64,000 nucleotides of DNA from Leptolyngbya sp. PLA1 (GTDB taxonomy: Bacteria; Planctomycetota; Phycisphaerae; Phycisphaerales; UBA1924). Position numbers and translations under genes: made by a program. Of the stretch, positions 1 to 8,498 are shown piece by piece (position 1 is the stretch's first letter; each line of letters starts with the position of its first letter). The notes beneath the pieces were generated by a model, which searched no databases, was not told the origin of the DNA, and worked only from the letters and a program-made list of their open reading frames with translations. The stretch is taken from positions 62,001-126,000 of the forward strand of contig QWIH01000008.1 of assembly GCA_021405315.1 (NCBI GenBank), written 5' to 3'.

Positions 1-978
1 GATCTCCGACCCGCGGCGGTTCTTCTCGTCCCGGGCGTTCAGCAACAGGTGCGGCACCCGACCGCCGAGGTCGACCTGCCCGACGGTAATGCTGGCCAGT
101 TCGCCCTTCCGCAGGCCGGTGAGCACGAGCGTCTTGTAGATCAGCGCCCGCTCGCGGCCGATGCGCAGCAGGCTCTCGCGCGTCGCGGCCGACACCTTCG
201 CCTGCGCGTGCCCCTTCGCCTCTCCGCGCCGCACGGTCAGCGCGTCGGCCAGAGGTCGGCGCTGGGCGGCGTCGAGCAGGCGGGCCAGCTCCTCCTCGGT
301 CAGGGCGCGGCGCTGCCGCCGCGTGTCGGCACGCTGGTCGGCCACGGCGACGGCCAGCAGCGGGTTGTGCGTGAGCCGCCCGGCGCGGACGCACCAGTTG
401 ACGAACGTCACGCAGGCCTGCCGATAGCCGTTCCGCGTGCCCGCGGACATGCCCTTGTCTGCCTGATCCCGGAGCCACCGCTCGACCGTCGCAGGTGTGA
501 AGTCGCGGAGGCGCTTCACGCCGCGGTCGGTGGCCACGCGGGCCACCCGGCGGCGGGCCTGGATGTACCAGTGCTCGGTGCTGCCCTTGAGCCGCAGGTG
601 ATCGCGCCACGCGTCGAGGTTCGTCTCGATCGACTCAGCCCCGTGCCGCGAAGCGGCGTCCTCCTCGGGCGTGATTACGCCGGCGCGGATCAGCTCGGCC
701 CGACGCACCAGTTGGGCTAGCACGGCCCGTGCGGCGGTCTCATCGGAACAGCCGGTCGGCCGCTCGACCCAGTATCCGGCCGCGTCGCGGAACTTGGCGA
801 TGTACGACTTGGTCTCGCCGCGAATGCGCACCCGACCGTCGGCAGCGGTGAACACCTCGGCGGTCCGCACTTTGCCGTTGCGGAGTTGGTAGCGGGCCAC
901 GCGCTTGCCGCGCTGAACGATGATCTCCGCGCCGGGCGGCAGGGGTGCGGTCCAGGCTTTGCGGAACACGGTGCCCAT
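1..978 (-). CDS. Tyrosine-type site-specific integrase, 3' end outside window
   Basis: The minus-strand frame is open from an ATG at 978 to the window edge, giving 326 codons without a stop. The N-terminus is a basic arm-type DNA-binding region. It is followed by a SAM-like core-binding domain (about residues 90-190) and the start of the catalytic domain, with the first catalytic arginine in TGLRKGELAS near residue 300. The HxxR box and the nucleophilic tyrosine would lie beyond position 1, so completeness cannot be judged. The same family, with tails reading NVYTDPKLLD, recurs as C-terminal remnants at 20.4 and 22.4 kb, which suggests this is the best-preserved copy of a repeated element. 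It faces away from the operon upstream of it and probably mobilises it. Confidence 0.85.
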   Translation of the reverse strand, partial: MGTVFRKAWTAPLPPGAEIIVQRGKRVARYQLRNGKVRTAEVFTAADGRVRIRGETKSYIAKFRDAAGYWVERPTGCSDETAARAVLAQLVRRAELIRAGVITPEEDAASRHGAESIETNLDAWRDHLRLKGSTEHWYIQARRRVARVATDRGVKRLRDFTPATVERWLRDQADKGMSAGTRNGYRQACVTFVNWCVRAGRLTHNPLLAVAVADQRADTRRQRRALTEEELARLLDAAQRRPLADALTVRRGEAKGHAQAKVSAATRESLLRIGRERALIYKTLVLTGLRKGELASITVGQVDLGGRVPHLLLNARDEKNRRGSEI

Positions 979-1114
979 CGGGCGGGGGTCTCCATCGCCC
1001 CGACCTCGGCGGGTTGCCGGGATCGGGGGTCACAGTCAGGGCTGGCCGGTGGCACGGGTCAAGTCGCTCCCCGGCGGCAAAGCCAGGGGGCGATGCATGT
1101 GGGGATGTGCGGGA

Positions 1115-1804
1115 CTACAGGGCGCTGCGGGCCTTGGCGTGCGCCCGCTCGGCGTCGCTGAGGCGCGCCTCCGCGGCCGCGAGGGCGGCCTTGGCCCGCT
1201 CGAGCTCGGCGTTCAGCCGAGCCTCCTGTTGCTGGCGATCGCGGGAGATGGGGAGCATGCGGAGGTCACGCTCGAGCCGCTGCAGCTCGTCGCGCACTCG
1301 GTTGCGGTCGTTGAAGGCGGTGCACTTGACGGACTCCGCCTCCAGGGCCTTTCGCTCGAGCTCACGACGATCCATGAGTCCGAGCACCTCCTTGGGAAGC
1401 AGCGACTTGGGCAGCAGCCCCTCGTCGTACACCACCATCACGCGGTGGAGCGCTGAGTCGGCCGCGTTCAGCGCCCGCTGAGCATCCTCGGCCGCGAACG
1501 AGGCTGCGTCGGACTCGGCCTCGATCTTGGCGATCTCGGCGCTGCCCTGGGCACGGGTCGCCTCGGCGTGGGCCTTGGCCTTCGCCGCGGCGCGGCGGAG
1601 GGACGCGACGCCATCGGCGGCCTTCATGTCGGCGCGAGCCTCCGTGATGCGGGCGAGGATCTCGTCCGCCTCGGTGGGCTCCATCCCCGCCTCGGCGGCG
1701 AGTTCGGCGAGGCGGTCGGGGGCCTCGCCGGTCCACGCCGACTCGATGAACGAGGCGCGGGCCCGGTGCTTCTTGTTCTGTGCGATCTGAGCGATAGATG
1801 TCAT
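1115..1804 (-). CDS. Alanine-rich coiled-coil protein of the mobile-element operon
   Basis: A 229-residue protein. The start at 1804 overlaps the stop of the upstream gene as ATGA, and a GGAAAGGA ribosome site lies about 7 bases upstream; longer readings from 1978 lack this support. After a short basic N-terminus (MTSIAQIAQNKKHRAR), almost the whole chain is Ala/Glu/Arg-rich heptad-like sequence in two long stretches (about 55-115 and 150-229), so an extended coiled coil is likely. There is no signal peptide, membrane segment or catalytic motif. It is the last gene of an overlapping leftward operon with the DUF3987 replication protein. A structural or packaging role is possible but not shown. 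I do not recognise a family. Confidence 0.7.
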   Translation of the reverse strand: MTSIAQIAQNKKHRARASFIESAWTGEAPDRLAELAAEAGMEPTEADEILARITEARADMKAADGVASLRRAAAKAKAHAEATRAQGSAEIAKIEAESDAASFAAEDAQRALNAADSALHRVMVVYDEGLLPKSLLPKEVLGLMDRRELERKALEAESVKCTAFNDRNRVRDELQRLERDLRMLPISRDRQQQEARLNAELERAKAALAAAEARLSDAERAHAKARSAL

Positions 1805-2325
1805 GGTGCGGTCCTTTCCAAAAGAGGGACTGAGACAACGCCGCGCAGGTACAGCACCCGCGCGACTTCGACGATCTGTGCTTCGTGCTCGCCAACGAGC
1901 CGGGTGGCCAGCCGCGTGATCCACGCGTGCCGCTGCGCCCAGCGCACGGGCTGGTCCTCGATGCCTGAGATGCACCACCGCGCGAGCGAAACGTGGTCGG
2001 GCACGGCCCGGGCGATGTCGACGCTAAGCGCGGCCGCAGTCTCGGGGGTGGCGACGCTTTCGAGCGTGGGCAGCGCCTGCGGCGACAACGACTTCTGGGA
2101 GCCCGACGACGGCTCGACCTCCGGCGGCCCGTGCCGCTCGGCCAGCGACTCGGCGATCGGACCCGCAGCGGTCATGATCGCCCTGTCGGTCGGCGGAAGC
2201 TCCTCGCGCGGCCAGGCCGCGCCACCGCCATCGTTGTGCAGGGTCGCCACGACACGCGTGCCCGTGAGGGCGAAGCCTGCAACGGCGTGACCGGCCTCGT
2301 GGAGCGCAACAGTCCAACGGTTCAT
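1801..2325 (-). CDS. Small HExxH putative metalloprotease-like protein
   Basis: A 174-residue protein starting MNRWTVALHEAGHAVAG. The HEAGH at residues 9-13 is the zinc-binding HExxH signature in the form used by FtsH/M41-type and related peptidases (HEAGHA), placed almost at the N-terminus. There is no AAA ATPase domain or membrane helix, so it is not FtsH. Such short HEAGH proteins occur in phage and element operons and are usually annotated only as M41-like or zinc-dependent. The third zinc ligand is not obvious; a later acidic stretch (PIAESLAERHG) could supply it. The start at 2325 overlaps the stop of the gene upstream, and its own stop overlaps the next start (ATGA). Longer readings to 2595 run through the neighbouring gene and are rejected. 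Confidence 0.65.
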   Translation of the reverse strand: MNRWTVALHEAGHAVAGFALTGTRVVATLHNDGGGAAWPREELPPTDRAIMTAAGPIAESLAERHGPPEVEPSSGSQKSLSPQALPTLESVATPETAAALSVDIARAVPDHVSLARWCISGIEDQPVRWAQRHAWITRLATRLVGEHEAQIVEVARVLYLRGVVSVPLLERTAP

Positions 2326-2585
2326 AGAGCCACCCCCCGGAGCGCCCGCTCCGCCTCGCGCTTGGCCTTCATCACCGTGCCGTAGACGCCGACGGCCTGA
2401 CTGACCCCGCCGTTGTTGACGACCGCCAGGTACAGGTAGCGCTTCCGGCCGCAGGCGTGCGGCATCACCGGAACGCCCGAGATCCGCTCGAGTTGGAAGA
2501 CGCGGGCGACATACTCCGCGCCGCGGCGGCCGTCGATGTGCCGCCCCTCGTCGAAGGCCCTCGTCCAGTAGGAAGTCCAGCGCAT
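2322..2585 (-). CDS. Small basic hypothetical protein
   Basis: An 87-residue protein beginning MRWTSYWTRAFDEGRH. The start at 2585 shares a base with the stop of the DUF3987 gene (TGATG), the usual sign of translational coupling; longer readings extend into that gene in another frame. The body has alternating hydrophobic strands (KRYLYLAVVNNGG) and a basic C-terminal helix (MKAKREAERALRG). No domain is recognised. Its place between a replication protein and an HExxH protein in one overlapping operon suggests an accessory element function. Confidence 0.6.
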   Translation of the reverse strand: MRWTSYWTRAFDEGRHIDGRRGAEYVARVFQLERISGVPVMPHACGRKRYLYLAVVNNGGVSQAVGVYGTVMKAKREAERALRGVAL

Positions 2586-4708
2586 CACGCAGCACCTCCC
2601 GCGGGTGGGGAGGCGGACGTGTCTACAGCGTCTACACAAACGGAATCCCCATTTGCGGCACCGCCAGCGGGGGTTCTGTGGACGTGATCGCCGGAAGCGC
2701 CGGGCAGCACGAACCTCCGGGCCTTGGGCGCGCCGGGTCCGCGCTGCGGCAGGTACACCCACTGTCCGTGGCCCGCATCCACCAGCCGCGAGAGCGCGGC
2801 CTCGGCGTCCTTCACAGTCTTGAACTTCCTGCTCGACTGAACGAGTTCACGCCCGCTGATGCTGCGGCCCTTGCGGCCGACGATGTCGAGCAGTTGACGG
2901 TCCTCGCGGTCGTCATCACCCTCGGCGAGGCGCAGGTAAGTCCTCTCGGCCTCGCGGCGGAACCAGTTCGCCAACTCGATGCCGCGACGCATGGACTCGC
3001 CGTCGACGACACCGGTGATCGCGCCTTCGCACGCGGCAACCCTTCCGAGGTGGACGACGAGGGCCAGACGCGCGGCCGCGCACTCGATCTTCGCCATCAT
3101 CGCGCGAGCCCGCTCATCTTGGCCCGCCATGTCTGCGTTCAGCGAGTTGTAGAAGCTGGCCCAGAGGTGGCTGGCCTTTTCGTCCAGTGAGAGGGCTCGG
3201 GGTACCGGGTTCCGGTGCGAATCCTCGTCGAGCTCGAGGTCGTACAACTTCTCGACCATCGCGCCAAAAGACCGCTCGACGATCGGCGGGATGCCGCCGG
3301 GCTGCCAGCGCCGGGTCGGGGTGGGCGGCATCGACAGGAGGAGCCGGGCCACCAGCCCCGAGTCGAAGTCCGTGCCCGTGAGCGCCGCGGCGAGAACGCC
3401 CGGCTGAACGAGCCCACTGACGATCAGGGCTGCACGCTCGACGCGGATGGGTGGGGCCGTCTTGCGATCGACCTTCAGTGGCTGAGCCCGGTGCATCGGC
3501 AGCCATCGAGACGCCTCACTCGCGGCACGCCCACCATTGGCGGAGTACCTGCCGAAGTTCAACCAGGCGGCGAGTTCGTCGCAGGCCAGCAGCATGCCAC
3601 GGGGGCTGGCGGCCAGCATCGCGGCGAGTGCCTCGAACGTGACGTCCGAAGTGACGAACCTCTCACAGACCGGCGCTTCCGGCGCGACGGGCGGTGTCGC
3701 GGGCAAATTGCCCTTGCCAGCCCCCCCCGCACCCCGCTCCCAGCCCCGCATGGCCTTCTCGTGGAGGGCAAGGGCAGCCGCGTGCTCCTTCATCGCCTCT
3801 TTGTGCTCGCGAAGCGCCTCGGCATCCCGGCGCTCGGCGGGGCGAGTGACCAGTTCGAGGGCCGGTGACTTGCCGCTTCCCGACGGCGCGACGACCACCG
3901 ACCAAATGATGGCGGGCTCGTGCCAGGATGCGTGCAGCGCGATGGTTCTGCTGTTGCCGATACCAGCGCACATCGCCGACAAGGCGAGCGGGCCGAGCAT
4001 CGCCTCACTCACCTGCAGCGACAGTGCGCCGGCCCGTACGAGATCGGCGGCAGCTTTCGGCAGCGCGTCCGTCGGGAAGGGCACGAACTCCGGCACGGGT
4101 GGCCGCTCCGGCGTCGCCGGTGCCGGAGGCGCGTACGTCTGAGCCTGTGCGATCAGCCGAGCGATATCCGCATCACCAGCCCCGCCATCGGCGACCCACG
4201 ACCGCACGTCCTTGTGACCGTCCGGCGGGAACGCGAATCGCACCGAGGCGCACACACCAACGAGCGCGGTGGCCAGGGTCTGGATGCTCTTCCGACCGGC
4301 GTCATCGTTGTCGCCGATGAGAACGACATGCCGATCCCGAAGCAGGACTGCGAGCTCATCCCCACCGCGCCCTGCCATCGGCGCGCCCACCGCCGTGAAG
4401 GCGAACGTGTGCAGGCATGCCGTGTCGCTCGCCCCCTCGGCGACGAGGATCGGATCACTTCCGCTCGTGCCCGCGTAGGCAGGCAGGCCGTCTGCAGGGA
4501 AGATCAGGCCGCGCTTCGACCCCTTTGCCGCGGTGTATCGAGCCCCCGACGCCGGGGCGTCCCAGCGCGTGAGCGTGCCGATCGTCTCGCCCTGGGCGTT
4601 CCGCTCGGGGTAGCGCCAGCCGCCAGCGACACGCTCGCCACCGATGGCGTTCCAACCGTGCGCGGCTGTGCCTGGGGGCATGTTGTTCGCGTCGTGCCCC
4701 TCGCTCAT
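2585..4708 (-). CDS. Toprim-DUF3987 replication/primase-like protein
   Basis: A 707-residue element replication protein. The N-terminal part (about 1-190) is Toprim-like: an acidic EGASDTACL strand near residue 90 and the GDNDDAGR motif near 130 match the DxD metal site of primases. The middle is a DUF3987 P-loop ATPase domain with Walker A APSGSGKSPAL near 270 and a Walker B-like strand GMLLACDELAAW near 365. A winged-helix-like stretch follows at about 620-680 (GRSISGRELVQSSRKFKTVKDAEAAL). I chose the ATG at 4708 because it overlaps the upstream HTH stop as ATGA and has a G-rich ribosome site; a start at 4726 is possible. It probably primes or unwinds DNA for autonomous replication of the mobile element. 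The 3' end carries a sequence resembling the inverted repeat at 14.8 kb. Confidence 0.8.
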   Translation of the reverse strand: MSEGHDANNMPPGTAAHGWNAIGGERVAGGWRYPERNAQGETIGTLTRWDAPASGARYTAAKGSKRGLIFPADGLPAYAGTSGSDPILVAEGASDTACLHTFAFTAVGAPMAGRGGDELAVLLRDRHVVLIGDNDDAGRKSIQTLATALVGVCASVRFAFPPDGHKDVRSWVADGGAGDADIARLIAQAQTYAPPAPATPERPPVPEFVPFPTDALPKAAADLVRAGALSLQVSEAMLGPLALSAMCAGIGNSRTIALHASWHEPAIIWSVVVAPSGSGKSPALELVTRPAERRDAEALREHKEAMKEHAAALALHEKAMRGWERGAGGAGKGNLPATPPVAPEAPVCERFVTSDVTFEALAAMLAASPRGMLLACDELAAWLNFGRYSANGGRAASEASRWLPMHRAQPLKVDRKTAPPIRVERAALIVSGLVQPGVLAAALTGTDFDSGLVARLLLSMPPTPTRRWQPGGIPPIVERSFGAMVEKLYDLELDEDSHRNPVPRALSLDEKASHLWASFYNSLNADMAGQDERARAMMAKIECAAARLALVVHLGRVAACEGAITGVVDGESMRRGIELANWFRREAERTYLRLAEGDDDREDRQLLDIVGRKGRSISGRELVQSSRKFKTVKDAEAALSRLVDAGHGQWVYLPQRGPGAPKARRFVLPGASGDHVHRTPAGGAANGDSVCVDAVDTSASPPAGGAA

Positions 4709-4956
4709 CGACGGGCCCCCCGACATGCCGACGTCGCCCGGGACATGGCCATGTCGCCGCCAGCCTTGCGGTCGAGGTGTTCGCGGATATCAACGAGCCT
4801 CCAACGCAAAATCCTGGGCCCCAGCCGAATCGGGCGGGGAAGCTCGTTTCGCTGACACAGGCGCCAGATCGTGCGGGCGTTGACGCCGAGGAGTTCCGCC
4901 ACCTCGCGGACGTTGATCACCGCGACGTCCGTCTTTCGAACCTGAAGTTCATCCAT
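4705..4956 (-). CDS. AlpA/excisionase-family HTH DNA-binding protein
   Basis: An 83-residue protein with a MerR-like winged helix typical of AlpA/excisionase proteins. The sequence VREVAELLGVNARTIWRL is the helix-turn-helix, and the wing RLGPRILRWRLVDIREHL follows at about 40-60. The start MDELQVRKTD at 4956 puts the HTH at the usual distance from the N-terminus; a start at 5013 would add an unlikely leader. It is the first gene of the leftward operon and overlaps the DUF3987 start by 4 bases, so it is well placed to regulate that operon or direct excision. Confidence 0.8.
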   Translation of the reverse strand: MDELQVRKTDVAVINVREVAELLGVNARTIWRLCQRNELPRPIRLGPRILRWRLVDIREHLDRKAGGDMAMSRATSACRGARR

Positions 4957-5813
4957 GAATGCACCCAGAGTGCCGCCGCGAGCGGTATCAACCGGCTTGC
5001 AGGCGCAGGACAACGAGAACCCCGGCGCACCGTGCGGCAGGGCGGGCTGGTGTTGGATCGCGGCAGGTTGGCTGGATCGGGCTGGGTGGCTGGTTCGGTT
5101 GTGTGCGTAGGCGGGTGAGGCTCTACATCACCCATCTACGCGAAAGCCACGCGGCGTGGCGAAGACTCGGGAGGATTCTCCGGGGCCGCGAGTGACCCCG
5201 GAACCCTCTATATGTGCACGACCCGGCAGAAGTGTCGCGTGAAATCGTGTTCCTGTCGCCGTCCGTCATGGCCTGTCCTGCCCCTGTACCTCTCTGCTGT
5301 TCTCGGTGATCTGTCGCGCGGAAGCGGCCAATTCGTGCGGAAGGTGCATTCCGCCATAGAACACCTAACCCGTTCGCGGGCAGTTTCCCGAAGACGTCGG
5401 TCATTTTCGTGCAGATTCCTGTCATGGCCTGTCCGCGAGGGGCCTGCTGAATCCCTTTATGCAGTTTCGGACCGGCCTGTGCCGGGAAACGCACGGTCAG
5501 TCCCTCGGCTACATACGCCGTCCAGCGGTTCCCTGTCCGCCAGGCCGGCGGCGATTCCGGCTGAGGCGGTAGGGTCGGTGCGAGTCATCGCATGCCCCTC
5601 TATGTGTTCCCTATGCGTCCGAAAGACCATCTGCCCGGAAAATCTCTGGACCGAGCGCCACGAGGCGCGCAAAGTCCGCACTGGTCATCTCGCGTCGGAA
5701 TCTCTTCGTTCACGACGCCCGGCACCAGAATCCCAGCCAATGACCTGCACCACCTCTATGAGTGTCGAGCAAACTCCTCGACCTGCCAACCAGCGGAAGC
5801 AGGAGCGACGCGA
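4957..5813. other. 857-bp gap between hsdM and the replication operon
   Basis: No convincing gene was found. Open frames on both strands (for example 5123-5494 minus and 5212-6048 plus) have Ser/Arg-rich composition without domains. The stretch is upstream of the leftward AlpA-DUF3987 operon, so its promoter should lie here. It contains a 14-base exact direct repeat (separate entry) and is less GC-rich than its neighbours. Several short motifs around CCTGTC and GGCCTGT recur between 5230 and 5500. Confidence 0.5.
5265..5434. repeat. Two 14-bp direct repeats upstream of the replication operon
   Basis: GTCATGGCCTGTCC occurs exactly at 5265-5278 and at 5421-5434, 156 bases apart. Each copy is preceded by a similar TTCCTGTC or ATTCCT sequence. 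The position between hsdM and the AlpA/DUF3987 operon fits regulator-binding sites or part of a replication or transfer origin. The function is inferred only from position. Confidence 0.5.
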
Positions 5814-7421
5814 TTACGGCAACGGCGGCAGCCCCAGTTCCTTCAGGAACGTGTTGTGCTTGGCCGTCGCCGCACGAATCTCTCCATCAAGCTCGACCAG
5901 CCTCCGGTGCGTCTCCGCCAGGTCGACCTCGGGCTCGTCCTGGGCCGTGCTGACGTACCGCGAGATGTTCAGATTGAAGTCGTTCGCCTCGATTTCCTTC
6001 ATCTCGACCCGGCGGGAGTATCGCTCCTCCTCCCTCCGGTGCTGGTAGGTCTCGACGATTTTGGTGATGTGCGCTGGCGTGAGCTGGTTTTGCCGCTTGC
6101 CCCTGTCGTAGTGCTCGCTGGCGTTGATGATCAGCACGTCGTCTGGCTTCTTGCACTTCTTCAGCACCAGGATGCACACGGGGATACCCGTGGAATAGAA
6201 CAGGTTGGCGGGCAGGCCGATGATCGTGTCGATGTGCCCGTCCTTGAGCAGCTTCGTGCGGATCTTCTCCTCCGCCCCGCCGCGGAACAGCACGCCGTGC
6301 GGCAGGATGATCGCCATCACCCCCTCATCCTTCAGATAGTGGAATCCGTGCAGCAGGAACGCGAAGTCCGCCGCCGACTTTGGCGCGAGGCCGTAATTCT
6401 TGAACCGCACGTCCTCGCCCATCGCCTCGCCGGGCTCCCAGCGGTAGCTGAAGGGTGGATTAGCGACGATGGCATCGAAGGCGGGTTTCTTGCGGGGGTT
6501 GGTCTCACGCAGGAAGTCCCATTCGTTCTTCAGCGTGTCGCCGTGATAGATCTCGAACTCGGAATCCTTCACCCCGTGCAGGAGCATGTTCATCCGCGCC
6601 AGGTTGTACGTGGTGATGTTGCTCTCTTGCCCGAGGATCTTCCCGATGCCGTGCGGCCCCATCCGCTTGCGGACGTTCAGCAGCAGCGAGCCGGAGCCGC
6701 ACGCGAAGTCGAGCACGCTGTCCAGTTTCTTCCTCTGGCCGGTCGCAGGCTCCTGGCTGTCCAAGGTGACGATCGCCGACAGGATGCTCGAGATCTGCTG
6801 CGGCGTGTAGAACTCGCCCGCCTTCTTGCCCGAGCCCGCGGCGAACTGCCCGATCAGGTACTCGTACGCGTCGCCCAGCGTGTCGGTGTCGGTTGAGAAC
6901 TCCGCCAGACCCTCGGCAATGCGCGTGATGACCGAGCACAGGCGGGTGTTTCGGTCGGCGTAGGTCTTGCCGAGCTTGTCCGATGCCAGGTTGATCTCCG
7001 AGAACAGCCCCTGGAAGGTGCTCTCGAAGGACTCGGTTTCGATGTACTTGAAGCCTCGCTCCAGAGTCTTGAGCAGATCGCCGCTCTGCGTGCGGGCCAT
7101 GTTGGCGATGCTGGCCCACAGATGCTCGGGCTTGACGACGTAGTGCACCTTGCGGCGCATCTGCTTCTCGAACGCGGCCACATCGTCGGGGTTGTTCGCG
7201 TACCAGATCGCCAGCGGGACGCGACGATCCTCACCCGTGATCTTGGGATAGTCGCGACCAAGCTCCTTCTGCGCCGCGCTCTCGTAGTTGTCCGAGAGGT
7301 AACGCAGGAACAGGAACGCGAGCATGTAGTCGCGGAAGTCGTCGGCGTTCATCGCGCCGCGGAGGTCGTCGGCGATGTTCCACAGGACCTTGCCGAGTTG
7401 TTTCTGATCGTTGTCGGTCAT
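5814..7421 (-). CDS. hsdM: Type I restriction-modification DNA methyltransferase subunit
   Basis: A 535-residue N6-adenine methyltransferase. The N-terminal HsdM helical domain (about 1-140) is followed by the Rossmann methylase domain with the S-adenosylmethionine motif DFACGSGSLLL at 238-248 and the catalytic NPPF at 321-324. The C-terminal helices (LAETHRRLVELDGEIRAA) should pack against HsdS. It forms M2S for modification and R2M2S for restriction. It lies 3 bases after the PrrC-like gene and is the last of four coupled genes transcribed leftward (hsdR, hsdS, ATPase, hsdM). Length and motifs are complete, so an active methylase is expected. Confidence 0.95.
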   Translation of the reverse strand: MTDNDQKQLGKVLWNIADDLRGAMNADDFRDYMLAFLFLRYLSDNYESAAQKELGRDYPKITGEDRRVPLAIWYANNPDDVAAFEKQMRRKVHYVVKPEHLWASIANMARTQSGDLLKTLERGFKYIETESFESTFQGLFSEINLASDKLGKTYADRNTRLCSVITRIAEGLAEFSTDTDTLGDAYEYLIGQFAAGSGKKAGEFYTPQQISSILSAIVTLDSQEPATGQRKKLDSVLDFACGSGSLLLNVRKRMGPHGIGKILGQESNITTYNLARMNMLLHGVKDSEFEIYHGDTLKNEWDFLRETNPRKKPAFDAIVANPPFSYRWEPGEAMGEDVRFKNYGLAPKSAADFAFLLHGFHYLKDEGVMAIILPHGVLFRGGAEEKIRTKLLKDGHIDTIIGLPANLFYSTGIPVCILVLKKCKKPDDVLIINASEHYDRGKRQNQLTPAHITKIVETYQHRREEERYSRRVEMKEIEANDFNLNISRYVSTAQDEPEVDLAETHRRLVELDGEIRAATAKHNTFLKELGLPPLP

Positions 7422-7424
7422 GGA

Positions 7425-8498
7425 TTAGTCCGCATGCAGCACAAACTTGTACCGCTCTTTCAGCTTCCCGAACACGTCTTCAAAGATCTTTCGGCTGTCG
7501 GGGATCAGCATGTCGGACTCGTAGTAGTACACCCGCTTGTGGGAAAGCACATTTATGATGTTCGCGGTTTCGCCGGGATCGTCGATGCCGATCTGCTCCA
7601 GCACGTATCGGAACTGGCCTACACCGAGAAACGAGGCGACGTTCTCGAGCACCTGACGGAGCAGGGCGAGGTGGTAGGCCCGAACGTCGTTGGCTTTCTG
7701 TGCTTTATCGAGAAGTTGGAGCAGTCGGAGGTGGTAGAGCAAAACGTCATCCCGACAGTCTTCCAGTTCGAGGTTGCCGGATCTGTCGCTGAGGATGAAC
7801 ATCTTCGTGTGCTTCTTGAACTTGTCAGCCTTCTCCCCCTTCGTGAGCCAATCCGCGAGAATCGAGAACAATCCGATGTGATGCGTCGTCACGATGATCT
7901 TGCGTTTCTCGAACTGGGACTCGATGAGGTCGAGGAGCGTGGAGGCGGTCACGAAGATGTTGTGGTCGTCGAGGCTGGACACGGGGTCATCGATGAAGAA
8001 GTGCCCAGGCTGTTTGTCGGCCCAGCCCTCGACCTCGAACAGAGCGAGGAAGAAGCACCACACGAAGATGCGCTCCTCGCCACGCGAGATCTTGATCGGG
8101 GCGGCGTCGTCCTTGGCATTCAACGGGTAGAACGAAATCGACTCGATGCCCCGCTCAGTATCCTTGTGGAATGCAAACTCGAAGTCGTACTTGGGTCGGA
8201 ACGGCCTCAGCTTGGCGCGCACGCGCTCCTCGTTAAACAGGGTGTGCAGTTTGTTGAGGCTGCAGTAGTTCACCATCATCCGGATGTTGGCCTCACCATT
8301 CTCGGTATCGTTGTTCCATGGGAACAGGTCTTCGCTGTAAGCGTTGTAGTAGACGCCCGCGTGTTTGCCATCTGCCGACTTGGTCGCGTTCTTGTAGGCG
8401 ACGGAGAGCTTGGTCTTGCCCGTGGAGTTAAACCCATAGGCCAGGATGATCTTGGCAGGGTTGTCTTTGATCGTCTTCGCAACTTCATCAACGGTCAT
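7425..8498 (-). CDS. PrrC-like ABC-ATPase, candidate anticodon nuclease guarding the type I system
   Basis: A 357-residue protein with an ABC-type ATPase: Walker A GFNSTGKT (22-29), signature-like SRGEE (138-142), Walker B and D-loop FFIDDPVSSLDD (167-178) and switch histidines TTHH (204-207). The C-terminal part contains R281-x3-E285 and H320 (LLRQVLEN, LSHKRV). This resembles the Arg-x3-Glu...His triad of the E. coli anticodon nuclease PrrC (R320, E324, H356), with a slightly longer last spacing. As with classical prrC, it sits between hsdS and hsdM. The start overlaps the hsdS stop as ATGA and has a strong GGAGGAG ribosome site. PrrC is held silent by the restriction complex and cleaves tRNA when phage disable restriction. 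The ATPase and location are plain; nuclease activity is inferred. The protein is about 40 residues shorter than PrrC, so another AAA_13 guard ATPase is possible. Confidence 0.7.
   Translation of the reverse strand: MTVDEVAKTIKDNPAKIILAYGFNSTGKTKLSVAYKNATKSADGKHAGVYYNAYSEDLFPWNNDTENGEANIRMMVNYCSLNKLHTLFNEERVRAKLRPFRPKYDFEFAFHKDTERGIESISFYPLNAKDDAAPIKISRGEERIFVWCFFLALFEVEGWADKQPGHFFIDDPVSSLDDHNIFVTASTLLDLIESQFEKRKIIVTTHHIGLFSILADWLTKGEKADKFKKHTKMFILSDRSGNLELEDCRDDVLLYHLRLLQLLDKAQKANDVRAYHLALLRQVLENVASFLGVGQFRYVLEQIGIDDPGETANIINVLSHKRVYYYESDMLIPDSRKIFEDVFGKLKERYKFVLHAD

Noticed and set aside
5123-5494. Possible small genes in the gap before hsdM
   Set aside because: Readings on both strands are Ser/Arg/Pro-rich, lack ribosome sites and match no family; the area is better described as non-coding.
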